Assembly: GCA_027491785.1 (NCBI GenBank)
Contig: JAOZGJ010000010.1
Span: 1-64,000 of the forward strand
Reading direction: 5' to 3'
Origin: Thermoproteota archaeon
Lineage (GTDB): Archaea > Korarchaeota > Korarchaeia > Korarchaeales > Korarchaeaceae
Length of the DNA: 64,000 nt
Shown here: positions 26,033-33,850 of the stretch, in pieces
How positions within the stretch are numbered: the first letter of the stretch is position 1
Layout: each line of letters starts with the position of its first letter
Translations under genes and position numbers: made by a program
Notes under the pieces: model-generated
Databases searched by the model: none
Told to the model about the DNA's origin: nothing
The model's input: only the letters and a program-made list of their open reading frames with translations

Positions 26033-27907
26033 TCACCTCACCCTCAGCATGACAAGCCTGCCCTTCAATCTATCGCTGAGTACCTTTGAGATCCCGGAGA
26101 CTTTACCTTTTAATCTTCCCCTCCAGAAAATCGCGACGAAATCGTAGGGCTCTGCCTCCTCAGCTAAGGCCTCCTCGCCTCCCCTAATGATAAAGGTTGT
26201 GACCTCATAGCCCTTCTTTCTCAGGATTGAAGCTACCTCTTCCAGATGAGACATGGACAGGAGTTCAAGCTCCCTAAACTCATGCATATCCCTCGCGGAG
26301 ATGAGATCAGCCAGGAAGAGGCGGTGCCTCCTATCGAAATAGCTCTGTAGCACATCAGCTGCCGTGCTAGTCGGGATCTCGTAGGGTATCAGGGCTAGGA
26401 CCTCCATCTTGTAAGCAGCAGGTCTCACATCCTCAGCGTACATCCTGCCTGTGATCGGTAAGCCGTTCGCCTTCCTGTACATGGAGTAAAGGATTAAACC
26501 GAAAACGAGCCACAGGGTGCCTAGGGCCCTGCCTATCGGATGAAACACCAACATGAGTGCGAGTATTAAGAGGGCAGCTGCCCCTCCTATGAAACCTGTC
26601 AGAGGTATGTTACCAATGCTAGGACTCTTCCAAGGCCTATAAGCCTCCCTATCTATTTTTCTTAGCTTAAATATCGCTAGATTTACGAATATATATGTTA
26701 TGAGCGCAGCAAATGTATAGAGATCTGCTACCTTCTCCAATCCACCCAAGAAAGCTAGGATCATGCCTATGGCTCCAAAGAACAGGATGGATCTTGTTGG
26801 AGTCCTGAACTTGCTGTGAATCTGATTGAACCACCGTGGCATCTGATCATACTTCGCCATGGAGAATACTATCCTAGAGACGCCTATCACCCCTGTATTT
26901 GCGGAGGCCAGATTAACCGTGAACCCGGTAAATGCTACTAGGTAGGACAGGGGAACACCAATGTAAGCTATCTTCCTGGCCATAATCACTAGGGGACTCT
27001 CTATATTTCCTGCAAGTTCCTGCCAACTCATCATCCCCATGCTGAGGACGGAGAGCCCTATCGCAAATATGAGGACCATGAGTACTGAGAGCTTGGCAGC
27101 TAAAGGAATCCATTTATAGGGCTTCTTCGTCTCCTCCGCAGCTTGGGCTATCGATGCTATCCCAACATAGGAGCTCATCGCCAGAGTAACTCCATATATG
27201 AAGTTCTGCGTTCTTAGGTCCATGAATGGAATATAGGAGACATCTAAGACCTTAGGAGATCCTATCTCAGCGATTTGCTTGAGGAACATGGGAAGGGAGA
27301 AATTGAAGGCAAAACCTAGAATGAGAATAGCCATCTGGACGGCCAAGCTGGGGAAGACCATCATAACGTTGAGGGTCGATGACTCCTTGACGCCTAGGAC
27401 ATTTATCGCTATAAGAAAGGAAATTATGGCAAGAGTCAGTATAACCAGATTTCCAAGACGAAAGGGCCCAACTTGAGATGATTTTCCCATCTCCGGTATG
27501 AAGAAACTGAGATATCCCGCTGAGGCCATGGCGAACAGCGTTATATCTACAGTATAGGAGAGCAGCATCATCCACCCAGCGATGAAGCCTGCTAAATCGT
27601 TGAATGCCTTCATAGAGTATATCTGAACCCCTCCAGCATATGGGTAGGTGGAAGCCAGCTCGGCGTAGCTCAGACCTGTAGCTACGTAGAGTATTGCAGC
27701 TAGGGAGAAAGCTAAGGGCGACCCCCCTGCTGAATAGAGAGCCACGAGGCCGAGGGCGACGTATATATCAGCTCCGACATCAGCGTATCCCATAGAAAAG
27801 GAGCCAAACAGCCCTATATCCCTCTTTAGGGATACCCTCTCCTCCACCCTCTCCCTCCTCAACCCCCACCCGTCCCCCATCCTCATCCTTTCGGGGACCC
27901 CTGACAT
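26033..27907 (-). CDS. APC-family amino-acid permease with C-terminal USP-like domain
   Basis: The 624-residue protein has about twelve membrane helices with the APC signature in the first (SMGYADVGADIYVALG, the substrate-binding unwound helix) and LSYAELASTYPYAGG. After the last helix (about residue 470) comes a soluble domain of about 150 residues (MEVLALIPYEIPTSTAADVLQ to the C-terminal LKGRLVMLRVR) resembling a universal-stress-protein fold, as in other archaeal APC permeases. The first 25 residues are a Met/Arg/Glu-rich stretch with several possible starts. It precedes the RAM protein by six bases. Confidence 0.9.
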   Translation of the reverse strand: MSGVPERMRMGDGWGLRRERVEERVSLKRDIGLFGSFSMGYADVGADIYVALGLVALYSAGGSPLAFSLAAILYVATGLSYAELASTYPYAGGVQIYSMKAFNDLAGFIAGWMMLLSYTVDITLFAMASAGYLSFFIPEMGKSSQVGPFRLGNLVILTLAIISFLIAINVLGVKESSTLNVMMVFPSLAVQMAILILGFAFNFSLPMFLKQIAEIGSPKVLDVSYIPFMDLRTQNFIYGVTLAMSSYVGIASIAQAAEETKKPYKWIPLAAKLSVLMVLIFAIGLSVLSMGMMSWQELAGNIESPLVIMARKIAYIGVPLSYLVAFTGFTVNLASANTGVIGVSRIVFSMAKYDQMPRWFNQIHSKFRTPTRSILFFGAIGMILAFLGGLEKVADLYTFAALITYIFVNLAIFKLRKIDREAYRPWKSPSIGNIPLTGFIGGAAALLILALMLVFHPIGRALGTLWLVFGLILYSMYRKANGLPITGRMYAEDVRPAAYKMEVLALIPYEIPTSTAADVLQSYFDRRHRLFLADLISARDMHEFRELELLSMSHLEEVASILRKKGYEVTTFIIRGGEEALAEEAEPYDFVAIFWRGRLKGKVSGISKVLSDRLKGRLVMLRVR

Positions 27908-27951
27908 CTCTTATTAATAAGCATATATGCTCGCTGAACAGATCTAATTCC

Positions 27952-29112
27952 TCATACCTTTATCCATCTCCTCGCGAGAAATTCGGCTAAGAAAGGGGCT
28001 CCAAAAGCTGTTATCAGAGAATAAAGTATAAGGGAAGAGTAGAGGGCATCTCCTATGGTACCTAGCAATAGACCGGTCTCAGCTGCAGCTATCACCAAGC
28101 TGAGTTTCGCCCACATCATGGTACCCATTAGAACGGATCTCTTCAAACCGATGATCCCTCTGGCTGATGCGGCGACCCCCAGCACCTTGCCTAAGAAGCT
28201 CAGGATTATGAGACCCGGAAGTAAGAGTACGTTCACTTTGAGGACCGCACTCACGATATCTACCTTAACTCCCGTAAGGAGGAAGAAAGCAGGGAGAAAG
28301 AGGGCATATCCAAAGGATGCGAGGTTCTTCAGGAGATGTTCCCTTAGAGAAGTTAGTTCGGATACTATCACCCCAGCGAAGAAGGCGCCTATAACTCCAT
28401 GAACTCCGGAAACCTCGGCCATGGCTGCGAAGATTATCATGAGGACCATGCTCAGCCTTGTAGAGAAGTGGTATCCGCTTTCCAGAGATTGAACCGCTTC
28501 TCCCTGCTTAGAATACTCTTTTATGAGCTTATAGGAGGGATACATAATCAGGAAGAGGAGGATGAGGATAAGGCCACTCCCTATAGATATGCGCGATCCC
28601 TCAACGAAAAAGGCAAGTAGAAACATGCTCATCATGTCAGATACAGCAGTTGCTCCGAGCAGTAGGTCAGAAAATTTGATCTCAGTACTTTTATCGTCGA
28701 ATAAGTCCTTCATCTCTAGGATCGTTGGGAGCACTATACCGACGGATGTGGTCGATGAGACCACCCCTATAAGCCATGGATCGATGCCTATAGCAACTCC
28801 TAGGGAGTATCCCAGAATAAAAGGCAGCAAGGTAGCAGCTGTTCCAACGATGAGAGCTGAGAGGAAATGCTCCTTGAGAAATTCTAGCTCGACTTCTAAG
28901 CCGGCTAGGAAGAGGAGGTATATTAATCCGAAATCGAAGAGGAAGGAGAACCAAGGAAGCTCGGGATGTATCAAGTCCAAGAATGATTGGCCCATAGTTA
29001 TGCCTAGGAGGATCTCCACGACGACGCAAGGGATCCTCATCTTCTTCGCTATGATGGGACTTATCAGGGCTAGAGATCCGAGGATCGCCAGCTCGATTAT
29101 CTGGTTCACCAA
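27952..29112 (-). CDS. CPA2-family cation/proton antiporter (KefB/NapA-like)
   Basis: This 386-residue protein has about twelve to thirteen membrane segments typical of monovalent cation:proton antiporters: SPIIAKKMRIPCVVVEILLGI at the first crossover, LFLAGLEVELEF, and SDLLLGATAVSDMMSMFLLAFF where the aspartate pair or its equivalent sits. It lacks the C-terminal TrkA-N domain of KefB/C. It follows the CARF-like regulator by 28 bases and precedes the APC permease by 39, so one operon is likely. Na+ or K+ exchange cannot be separated by sequence. Confidence 0.88.
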   Translation of the reverse strand: MVNQIIELAILGSLALISPIIAKKMRIPCVVVEILLGITMGQSFLDLIHPELPWFSFLFDFGLIYLLFLAGLEVELEFLKEHFLSALIVGTAATLLPFILGYSLGVAIGIDPWLIGVVSSTTSVGIVLPTILEMKDLFDDKSTEIKFSDLLLGATAVSDMMSMFLLAFFVEGSRISIGSGLILILLFLIMYPSYKLIKEYSKQGEAVQSLESGYHFSTRLSMVLMIIFAAMAEVSGVHGVIGAFFAGVIVSELTSLREHLLKNLASFGYALFLPAFFLLTGVKVDIVSAVLKVNVLLLPGLIILSFLGKVLGVAASARGIIGLKRSVLMGTMMWAKLSLVIAAAETGLLLGTIGDALYSSLILYSLITAFGAPFLAEFLARRWIKV

Positions 29113-29140
29113 ATGCTACCCTACCTGCCCTCCTAGCTGA

Positions 29141-29989
29141 TTAGCTCTTCACTGGAACCTCTATCATGCTATTCAGCGATTCCAAATCGATGAGATCGCT
29201 AAGGTTCACGCCGGAAGCGGTGAAATGCGCTTCAACTATCTGGGCCACATTCCTCCCCTTGGGGGTGAGTTCGTAGATCACGCCCCTCCTGCTGTTGGGA
29301 TCCCTCTCCTTAGTTACGAGCCCGTCCTTCATGAGGTACTTCTTCAAATAGTAATCCAAGCTCACTAATTTGGACCTCTCATCACCTCTCCTCTTTATCT
29401 TGCTCTTCATCTTAATGCACCTGACTATGGCTTGAGGACTGGCTCTCTCACCGGCTTCCTCGAGCTTCCTAACTACGTAAAGTATGGCCAAGGAGATATC
29501 GTTCAGTTTCCAGGTTGGGTAGGATATGAGTTCCCTATAGCCGGATTCAACCAGTTCAATGGCCCTAGCATCCAAGTACAGCGCTAAATGGAACAGGGGT
29601 ATTGCGAGAAATCCGTTGCATATAATGAGTCCATTTAACCCGTTCTTTTTCAATTTAGCCAGCTCAGATAACTCGCGTATCAGGTTTATCTGGCTCATAG
29701 TGCTTAACTTAACTTCAGTCACCATATCCGAAGTTACTATCGAGAGCTTCTTCCTGAAGGCCTTGAATCCCCTATCTTCCAGCCCATCGTCCACAAACAC
29801 GGCGGCTCTAATCCTCCCTATATCGGAGGAAATCAGGTTATCTAGGAGGGAGAAGTCCGTGGAGGTAGGAGCAACCAAGAAGTAATCGGAATCGCTTAGA
29901 TCTATTACCTTCTCTCTCTTCTGGAAGAGAAGCTTCTCTATAGCCCCTAACTGAGACCTCCCGCCCTTCCTCCCTCCTTCGGCAAGCAT
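29141..29989 (-). CDS. CARF-like Rossmann domain fused to winged-helix DNA-binding domain
   Basis: The C-terminal half (about residues 165-260) is a winged helix with a long basic linker and the wing signature YELTPKGRNVAQIVEAH, as in PadR/MarR-type regulators. The N-terminal 160 residues read as alternating strands and helices (DYFLVAPTSTD, AAVFVDDG, EVKLS, LNGLIICNGFLAIPLFHLALYL, ARAIELVE, ELISYP). In order and size this resembles the CARF domain of Csa3-type regulators, though the GGT motif after strand four is replaced by CNG. CARF domains sense cyclic oligonucleotides. There is no CRISPR locus in the window; the gene heads an operon with an antiporter and a permease. CARF assignment is inference. 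Confidence 0.65.
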   Translation of the reverse strand: MLAEGGRKGGRSQLGAIEKLLFQKREKVIDLSDSDYFLVAPTSTDFSLLDNLISSDIGRIRAAVFVDDGLEDRGFKAFRKKLSIVTSDMVTEVKLSTMSQINLIRELSELAKLKKNGLNGLIICNGFLAIPLFHLALYLDARAIELVESGYRELISYPTWKLNDISLAILYVVRKLEEAGERASPQAIVRCIKMKSKIKRRGDERSKLVSLDYYLKKYLMKDGLVTKERDPNSRRGVIYELTPKGRNVAQIVEAHFTASGVNLSDLIDLESLNSMIEVPVKS

Positions 29990-30001
29990 TAATCAAAATA
30001 T

Positions 30002-30038
30002 ATTTTGCTAATTTATAATTCTTTTGATTTAGCAAAAT
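30002..30038. promoter_or_regulatory. Inverted repeat upstream of the CARF-like regulator (putative operator)
   Basis: The perfect 10-base arms ATTTTGCTAA (30002-30011) and TTAGCAAAAT (30029-30038) are separated by 17 bases, in the AT-rich 187-bp divergent region between the regulator (ATG 29989) and nurA (ATG 30177). The spacing of arm centres (about 27 bases) is suitable for a dimeric winged-helix regulator, so autoregulation by the adjacent protein is an attractive guess. Confidence 0.5.
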
Positions 30039-30176
30039 AGCTTTGAAAATCTCCATTATTTTTTATTCACTATAATCCTTTTGAAATCAAAATAAAATCT
30101 TTTTCGACCTGACATCAATGCTTATACTAACCAATAACGTTTAATTTAGAAAAACTATAAAAGTAACTGATTAGTC

Positions 30177-31244
30177 ATGAAAAAGAGTACTGCGAGAAGA
30201 TACAGTATCGCTGGAGAAAGCCTTAAACCAGTAATAGCACCCTATAAAAGCTATCATGAATTCCTAAGGGACATAGCTTCCGATTTAGCTGATAATATAG
30301 CTGAAATGATCAAGAGGGCTGAAGGTATATCTCCTAAGCTGAAGAGAGTCCTCCCCATAACATCCCTCAGGAGCGGAACTGTGGAGAACGCTAGGATCAC
30401 CGCAGTCGACGCTGGTTCCAATGGAAAGGACCTGTTCCTCGGCTTTCAGCCCATAAGTCTAGCCGTAGGAGCCACATTCGTAGGAGCTAAGAAGGTGGGA
30501 AGCCCAATAGTGGCAGCTTTGAAGCCCCCCAAGTCTTACTTCGATGATGAGGAGGGCTCCAAGTTCTCCTCCCTCCTAGGTTACTACCTCATGTATCACG
30601 TGGCTTTTACCCTGCTGGATGAGGCGGATATAGTATTGCTGGATGGCCCGCTCTACCTTCCTAGGAACTATTACGGCCCCGGAGGGAGGGCTCACTCTCA
30701 AGCGTACTTTGAGGTGTACGATGCGGCCCTGAGATCTCTGGGAGAGCTCTTGGTCTCAGCCCGTTCATCGGGCAAGGTAGTTTTGGGCATAGTTAAGAGA
30801 ATAAGGAGCGCCTACATATCCTCTTGGCTAGGCCTAAGTGGAATACCCGACCCCCTCCTTGCATCTAACATTCTTGGGGAGGGAGAAGCTCTGGGCCCGA
30901 TACCAATATCCTCGAGGTGGGAGGACATCCTCCCCTGGGTAAGAGATGCGAGGGCATACAGGCCGTGGTCCATGTTCATCAGGAGGGGTTCGAAGCCCTT
31001 CAGAATGGACTTACCTGAGTACGCACTGGATGATTCTGAGAGAGTAGCTAGAATCCTCTATAAGATATCAGAGCCATCATCAGGACTTCCCATCCCATTA
31101 ATAGCTGTTGACAGGTTATCTAAGCTCACAGATAAGCAGGCCACACTTGTTTACAGGCTCATGATCTCTGAGGTATCCTCTAGGTTCGGTGGCTCTCCTG
31201 ATAGGATGGTCATGTTCTCCTTGCAGAGGGGTGAGACTGATTGA
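30177..31244 (+). CDS. nurA: NurA 5'-3' nuclease
   Basis: NurA is the single-strand endo- and 5'-3' exonuclease that works with HerA and Mre11-Rad50 in DNA end resection for recombination. The 355-residue protein shows the NurA motifs ITAVDAGSNGKDL (metal aspartate), VLLDGPLYLP, GIVKRIRS and PIPLIAVDRLS. The ATG follows an AT-rich promoter with no ribosome site, so a leaderless transcript is likely. It overlaps herA by four bases (TTGA), so both are coupled. Unlike most archaeal clusters, mre11 and rad50 are not next to it in this window. Confidence 0.93.
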   Translation: MKKSTARRYSIAGESLKPVIAPYKSYHEFLRDIASDLADNIAEMIKRAEGISPKLKRVLPITSLRSGTVENARITAVDAGSNGKDLFLGFQPISLAVGATFVGAKKVGSPIVAALKPPKSYFDDEEGSKFSSLLGYYLMYHVAFTLLDEADIVLLDGPLYLPRNYYGPGGRAHSQAYFEVYDAALRSLGELLVSARSSGKVVLGIVKRIRSAYISSWLGLSGIPDPLLASNILGEGEALGPIPISSRWEDILPWVRDARAYRPWSMFIRRGSKPFRMDLPEYALDDSERVARILYKISEPSSGLPIPLIAVDRLSKLTDKQATLVYRLMISEVSSRFGGSPDRMVMFSLQRGETD

Positions 31245-33805
31245 GGGAAGTGGTCGGCCATGTTATCTCCCATTCAACCCCGAGAAGAGTGCTTTTCGTT
31301 GCACTTAAGGGGGCTAGAGTATCTCTGGGAGATTTCTACCTGGTCGGCCACCCTTGGAAAAATGTTCCCGTCTTTCTGAGGGCTAAGGATATACAGACCA
31401 TAAATGAGGAGGTTGATCTAGGGAGGACGGGCCTCATAGCAAGTAGTTCAGGTCTCATATCGGATTACAGTAGTGAGTTAGAGTACATAATAGTCGAATG
31501 TGAGGTTTTGGGGTATAAGGATCCCGAATCTGGCAGGATAAGGGGATTGGAAGCTCCTCCGCCCACTTTAAGCCCCGTTACTAGGCCAGCCAAGCCCGAT
31601 ATAGCATCTTTCTTGGGGATGAGGATAGGTAGTGGGCTTCCCGTCAGGATAGGTAGGATTAAGGGAACAGATGTTCCCTTCTACTTAGACCTATCTTCCG
31701 TAGCTAGGGGGCACATGTTCGTCACAGGCATGACCAGAAGCGGGAAGAGCGTTACTGGCGATACAATCATCGTGCTATGGAATAAGGAGAAGAGGAGGTA
31801 CTACATAGGGCCCATAAAGAACTTCATAGATCCCCTCCTTCCAAGACAGGCCAAGAGAGGTGTAATAGATCTGAAGGGATGGGAGTATTACACGCCGACC
31901 CTGAGCCTGAGGCCTGGGATGTCACCAAGCTGGGGTAGGGTTACGGGAGCTCTGAGGCATGTCAACGATAGGGACATATATGAGATAGAGACCGTTACTG
32001 GAAGGAAGATAAGAGTGACGGAGGATCATAGCCTTCTAGTTACCCCTGATGGGTTTCACGTCATTCCTGTTACTCCTAAGACTTTAATGGCGATGAAAAG
32101 CAGGTACTTAATCTCGCCCCGAGGCATAGATCTGCCGGAGCCTAGGTCAGATTACCTCTACATGGATAGGCTGATAGGGATAGCTCTGGCATCGGGCATA
32201 CCTGATTATGAGGGAAAGGGAGTCATAATAATGGACAGCAGCCCAGCGGATGTCAGGGTGGCCTGCCTAGAGGCAGGGGTTGACTGCAGCTTTTACGGGT
32301 ATAAGGCAGCCATCGTGAGATCGGAACTGCTCCTCGATGCCATAGCTGATGGCCTCGTTTCCATAATGAACCTCCCCTCCTATCATAAGCACTTCACTGG
32401 AGTGGATATGTTCCCCCGTTTCAGGGCCCTCAGGGAGTACCTAAACCGCAAGCAGCTTCCTATCATGACCAAAGGGGATCCCTTCTTCTTCGTCATGGAG
32501 AGCGAGAAGCGATTGAGGGAACTCTCGATTCTGATGTCCCTCTTGGGGGTCACAGTACTCAGGCATTGCAGCAGGGGGATAGGGCTGGAGCCCTTCACAG
32601 CTTCAGAGCTCAAGAGCAGGCTTGAAGTTCCTGAATATTACACCAAGGCCAGTGATGGACCTCAGGTAGCGGTAGGCATTCCTAGGAGAAGGGCACCGAT
32701 GGGAGGTTTGATACAGAGGGGGAGGGTTGATCTGGAGGAGATAGTGAGCATAAGGAAGGTTTATACCACGGAGGAATTCGTGTACGACTTGGAGGTATCT
32801 GGAACCCAGAACTTCCTTGCAAATGGCATCTTCGTCCACAACAGCAGCTTCGTCTCGAGCCTCATAGCTAAATCATCATCCCACGAACCTAGACCGAGGT
32901 TCCTGGTGCTTGACAGGAGGGGGGAGTATTCGGGACTCGCCAGAAGAGGAGGCGTCATCTACGACTATTCCGCATTCCTTCCAAAGCATGGTCTACTTAG
33001 GCCAAGAGACATAGCTAGAAAGCTTGGATACAGGCAGGGAACTGTGTCCCACAGGCTTATACTAGAGGCAGCCAAGGAATCAATGGCTGAGGGGGAGGAA
33101 CCGGATCTAACCGGCCTGATAACAAGTTTAAGGCGGGTAGCTAGGGAGATGAGGGTAAGGAGTTCCCTGATTGCCGAAATAGAGGCCAGGCTTAGGAGGG
33201 AATTTAAGGGGATCACAGCCAGGGGGGAGGGCCTCGACATAGTGAGTGAGGTTAAGAGGAACCCCCTCGTCATCGTGGATTTCTCAACTGATACGAGGTA
33301 CGACGATCAGTTTTACGCCGTGAGGGAGATGGTAAGGAGGCTGACCAGCTACGCGGTATCAAGGAAACAGCAGGGAGACTTCGCCCTCATAATCGTCGTG
33401 GAGGAGGCCCAGTATCTGGTACCTGAGAGGGGATATACCATAGTTGGCGATCCTTACGAGGCTGGGGCTGCTCAGGCCATAATAGAGGCCATAAGTCAGG
33501 CAGGAGGCTACAACCTCGGATTCATAATAGTGACCCAGAGACCCGCTTACGTCAGTAAGAGCGTGATAAGTCAGGCTAACACGGTAGCCGCTTTCAGGTT
33601 GAGGAACGGCAATGATCAAGATGCGATACTCAGGTATACTGAAGTAGAGGATCTCTCAAACTACTTAGCCATGCTGTCTAACCACGAGGCGCTTGTATGG
33701 GGGATGGCAAGCCCCATACCTTTTCCCGTCCAGGTCGAGATGGAGGTAGTCAGCTTGCCCATGAAGGCATCCAGCAGGCCGGAGGACGCTTGGGCTAAAA
33801 TGTAA
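31241..33805 (+). CDS. herA: HerA bipolar DNA translocase, interrupted by an intein in the P-loop
   Basis: HerA is the hexameric ATPase that drives NurA in DNA end processing. The 854-residue precursor has an N-terminal HAS barrel (about 1-110). The Walker A motif is split after GMTRSGK by a 365-residue intein and resumes as SSFVSSLIAK. Walker B with the VVEEAQYLVPE sequence lies near residue 720, and the C-terminal GFIIVTQRPAYVSKSVISQANT is typical of HerA/FtsK-like pumps. Without the intein the protein is 489 residues, the usual size. The TTG start overlaps the nurA stop (TTGA). Activity should depend on splicing, because the P-loop is broken in the precursor. Confidence 0.95.
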   Translation: MREVVGHVISHSTPRRVLFVALKGARVSLGDFYLVGHPWKNVPVFLRAKDIQTINEEVDLGRTGLIASSSGLISDYSSELEYIIVECEVLGYKDPESGRIRGLEAPPPTLSPVTRPAKPDIASFLGMRIGSGLPVRIGRIKGTDVPFYLDLSSVARGHMFVTGMTRSGKSVTGDTIIVLWNKEKRRYYIGPIKNFIDPLLPRQAKRGVIDLKGWEYYTPTLSLRPGMSPSWGRVTGALRHVNDRDIYEIETVTGRKIRVTEDHSLLVTPDGFHVIPVTPKTLMAMKSRYLISPRGIDLPEPRSDYLYMDRLIGIALASGIPDYEGKGVIIMDSSPADVRVACLEAGVDCSFYGYKAAIVRSELLLDAIADGLVSIMNLPSYHKHFTGVDMFPRFRALREYLNRKQLPIMTKGDPFFFVMESEKRLRELSILMSLLGVTVLRHCSRGIGLEPFTASELKSRLEVPEYYTKASDGPQVAVGIPRRRAPMGGLIQRGRVDLEEIVSIRKVYTTEEFVYDLEVSGTQNFLANGIFVHNSSFVSSLIAKSSSHEPRPRFLVLDRRGEYSGLARRGGVIYDYSAFLPKHGLLRPRDIARKLGYRQGTVSHRLILEAAKESMAEGEEPDLTGLITSLRRVAREMRVRSSLIAEIEARLRREFKGITARGEGLDIVSEVKRNPLVIVDFSTDTRYDDQFYAVREMVRRLTSYAVSRKQQGDFALIIVVEEAQYLVPERGYTIVGDPYEAGAAQAIIEAISQAGGYNLGFIIVTQRPAYVSKSVISQANTVAAFRLRNGNDQDAILRYTEVEDLSNYLAMLSNHEALVWGMASPIPFPVQVEMEVVSLPMKASSRPEDAWAKM
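31748..32842 (+). other. Intein in HerA (365 residues) with degenerate endonuclease domain
   Basis: The intein runs from Ser170 to Asn534 of the precursor. Block A is SVTGDTIIVLW with a serine nucleophile, block B is RVTEDHSLLV with the TxxH motif, block F is VYDLEVSGTQNFLANGIF, and block G is VHN followed by a +1 serine, so all splicing residues are present. Between them, LIGIALASG (311-319) sits where a LAGLIDADG motif is expected but lacks its acidic residue. The second motif (near ELSILMSLLGV) is also weak, so the homing endonuclease is probably dead. The insertion point between Lys and Ser of the P-loop is a favoured intein site. Confidence 0.93.
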
Positions 33806-33815
33806 AAAATTTTTA

Positions 33816-33834
33816 GAGATCTTTTTATAGAAAT
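33816..33834 (+). promoter_or_regulatory. TATA-like promoter of the LeuA-family gene
   Basis: The sequence TCTTTTTATAG lies about 26 bases before the ATG at 33851, with no Shine-Dalgarno between, which is the arrangement of an archaeal leaderless transcript. The herA stop is only 45 bases upstream of the ATG, and the T-rich run there may also terminate herA. Confidence 0.5.
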
Positions 33835-33850
33835 TGCTAGTCATAGCCTT

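Noticed and set aside
28562-29140. Long plus-strand open frame opposite the antiporter gene (192 codons)
   Set aside because: Antisense shadow of a clear membrane-protein gene; composition (Ser/Arg/Pro-rich) and lack of start signals do not suggest coding.
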